From the NCBI GenBank assembly GCA_043775055.1, contig JAYVSU010000163.1, positions 1 to 5,606 on the forward strand: DNA of 5,606 bases. The letters are read 5' to 3'. Below the pieces are notes generated by a model that saw only the letters and a program-made list of their open reading frames with translations, was not told where the DNA came from and searched no databases. Source of the stretch: Aalborgiella sp043775055 (GTDB lineage Bacteria > Pseudomonadota > Gammaproteobacteria > Burkholderiales > Burkholderiaceae_C). Of the stretch, positions 5,536 through 5,606 are shown one piece after another. A program made the position numbers and the translations under genes. The stretch's first letter is position 1; each line of letters opens with the position of its first letter.

Positions 5536-5606
5536 GATGATGGCGTTTTTGTGGTTTTTGGGGATAACGCGGTTGTAGTCAGGGAACTTGCCTTCGACCA
5601 GCTTGG
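5255..5606 (-). repeat. Right arm of large inverted repeat (dnaN 3' part)
   Basis: Reverse-complement partner of 4868-5219, starting with ATGGTC, which pairs with GACCAT at the left arm's end. It runs to the last base of the window without losing alignment, so its true end is not seen. Confidence 0.95.

Larger units (their letters stand above)
5203..5606 (-). pseudogene. dnaN: Second, inverted partial copy of dnaN (3' part)
   Basis: On the - strand, frame from 5604, 133 residues are encoded that match DnaN residues 237-364, continuing past where the + copy breaks with PDNTSFKYVVM, the authentic clamp ending. The last four expected residues (PMRI in related proteins) are replaced by DGQKR and a TGA at 5203-5205 that lies inside the other arm. 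The 5' part of this copy lies beyond the window. Codons for the shared region differ from the + copy at 24 positions but keep the protein, with slightly more G/C at third positions here. This preservation means the copy evolved as a functional clamp gene, in this or another strain, before being joined. It may belong to a complete gene if the junction is an assembly error. Confidence 0.85.

Noticed and set aside
5220..5606. Fold-back artefact made from a single template (such as amplification chimera or self-primed synthesis).
   Set aside because: Such an event would give identical arms; about 7 percent almost purely synonymous divergence does not fit sequencing error or single-template copying.

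Overview
The window looks like chromosomal DNA of a betaproteobacterium, most likely a Burkholderiales member of the Comamonadaceae type. This rests on the overall character of the DnaA, DnaN and ModBC proteins, the moderately high GC coding sequence, and a short repeat that resembles ones I recall from that family. The genus cannot be fixed from sequence alone.

Layout. Bases 1-1897 hold the end of a molybdate ABC transporter operon: modB (permease, 5' end cut by the window edge) and modC (ATPase with a C-terminal molybdate-binding region), both on +. Bases 1898-2024 are a short AT-rich gap with a 9-bp inverted repeat and one copy of a 57-base repeat; the other, diverged copy lies in frame inside modC. 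A 53-residue single-helix membrane protein is encoded on - at 2025-2186. Bases 2187-2443 are the divergent promoter region in front of dnaA, with one perfect and one near-perfect DnaA box. A complete dnaA (2444-3892) follows, then a 269-base AT-rich gap (3893-4161) with every hallmark of oriC: two perfect and two degenerate DnaA boxes, an IHF-like site, and an AT-rich unwinding stretch with a run of DnaA-trio-like triplets. dnaN begins at 4162 after a good Shine-Dalgarno.

The striking part is the end. The + strand dnaN is normal for 353 residues and then, at about 5220, the sequence turns round. From 5255 to the window edge it is the reverse complement of dnaN 4868-5219. The two 352-base arms flank a 35-base spacer that encodes, on -, the native DnaN tail missing from the + copy. 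The arms are not identical: I count 26 differences, almost all synonymous, with one Ser/Thr change. This pattern means the arms are two separately evolved dnaN alleles, not a simple copy of one template. Neither copy has a normal C-terminus, so a chimeric assembly join between two related strains is the leading explanation and a true inverted duplication the alternative.

Functionally, modBC imports molybdate for molybdenum cofactor enzymes. dnaA, oriC and dnaN form the replication initiation block: DnaA opens the origin and probably represses its own promoter, and DnaN is the polymerase III sliding clamp. I see no clear novel biological system; the items most worth checking are the inverted dnaN junction, the origin architecture and the in-frame repeat in modC.
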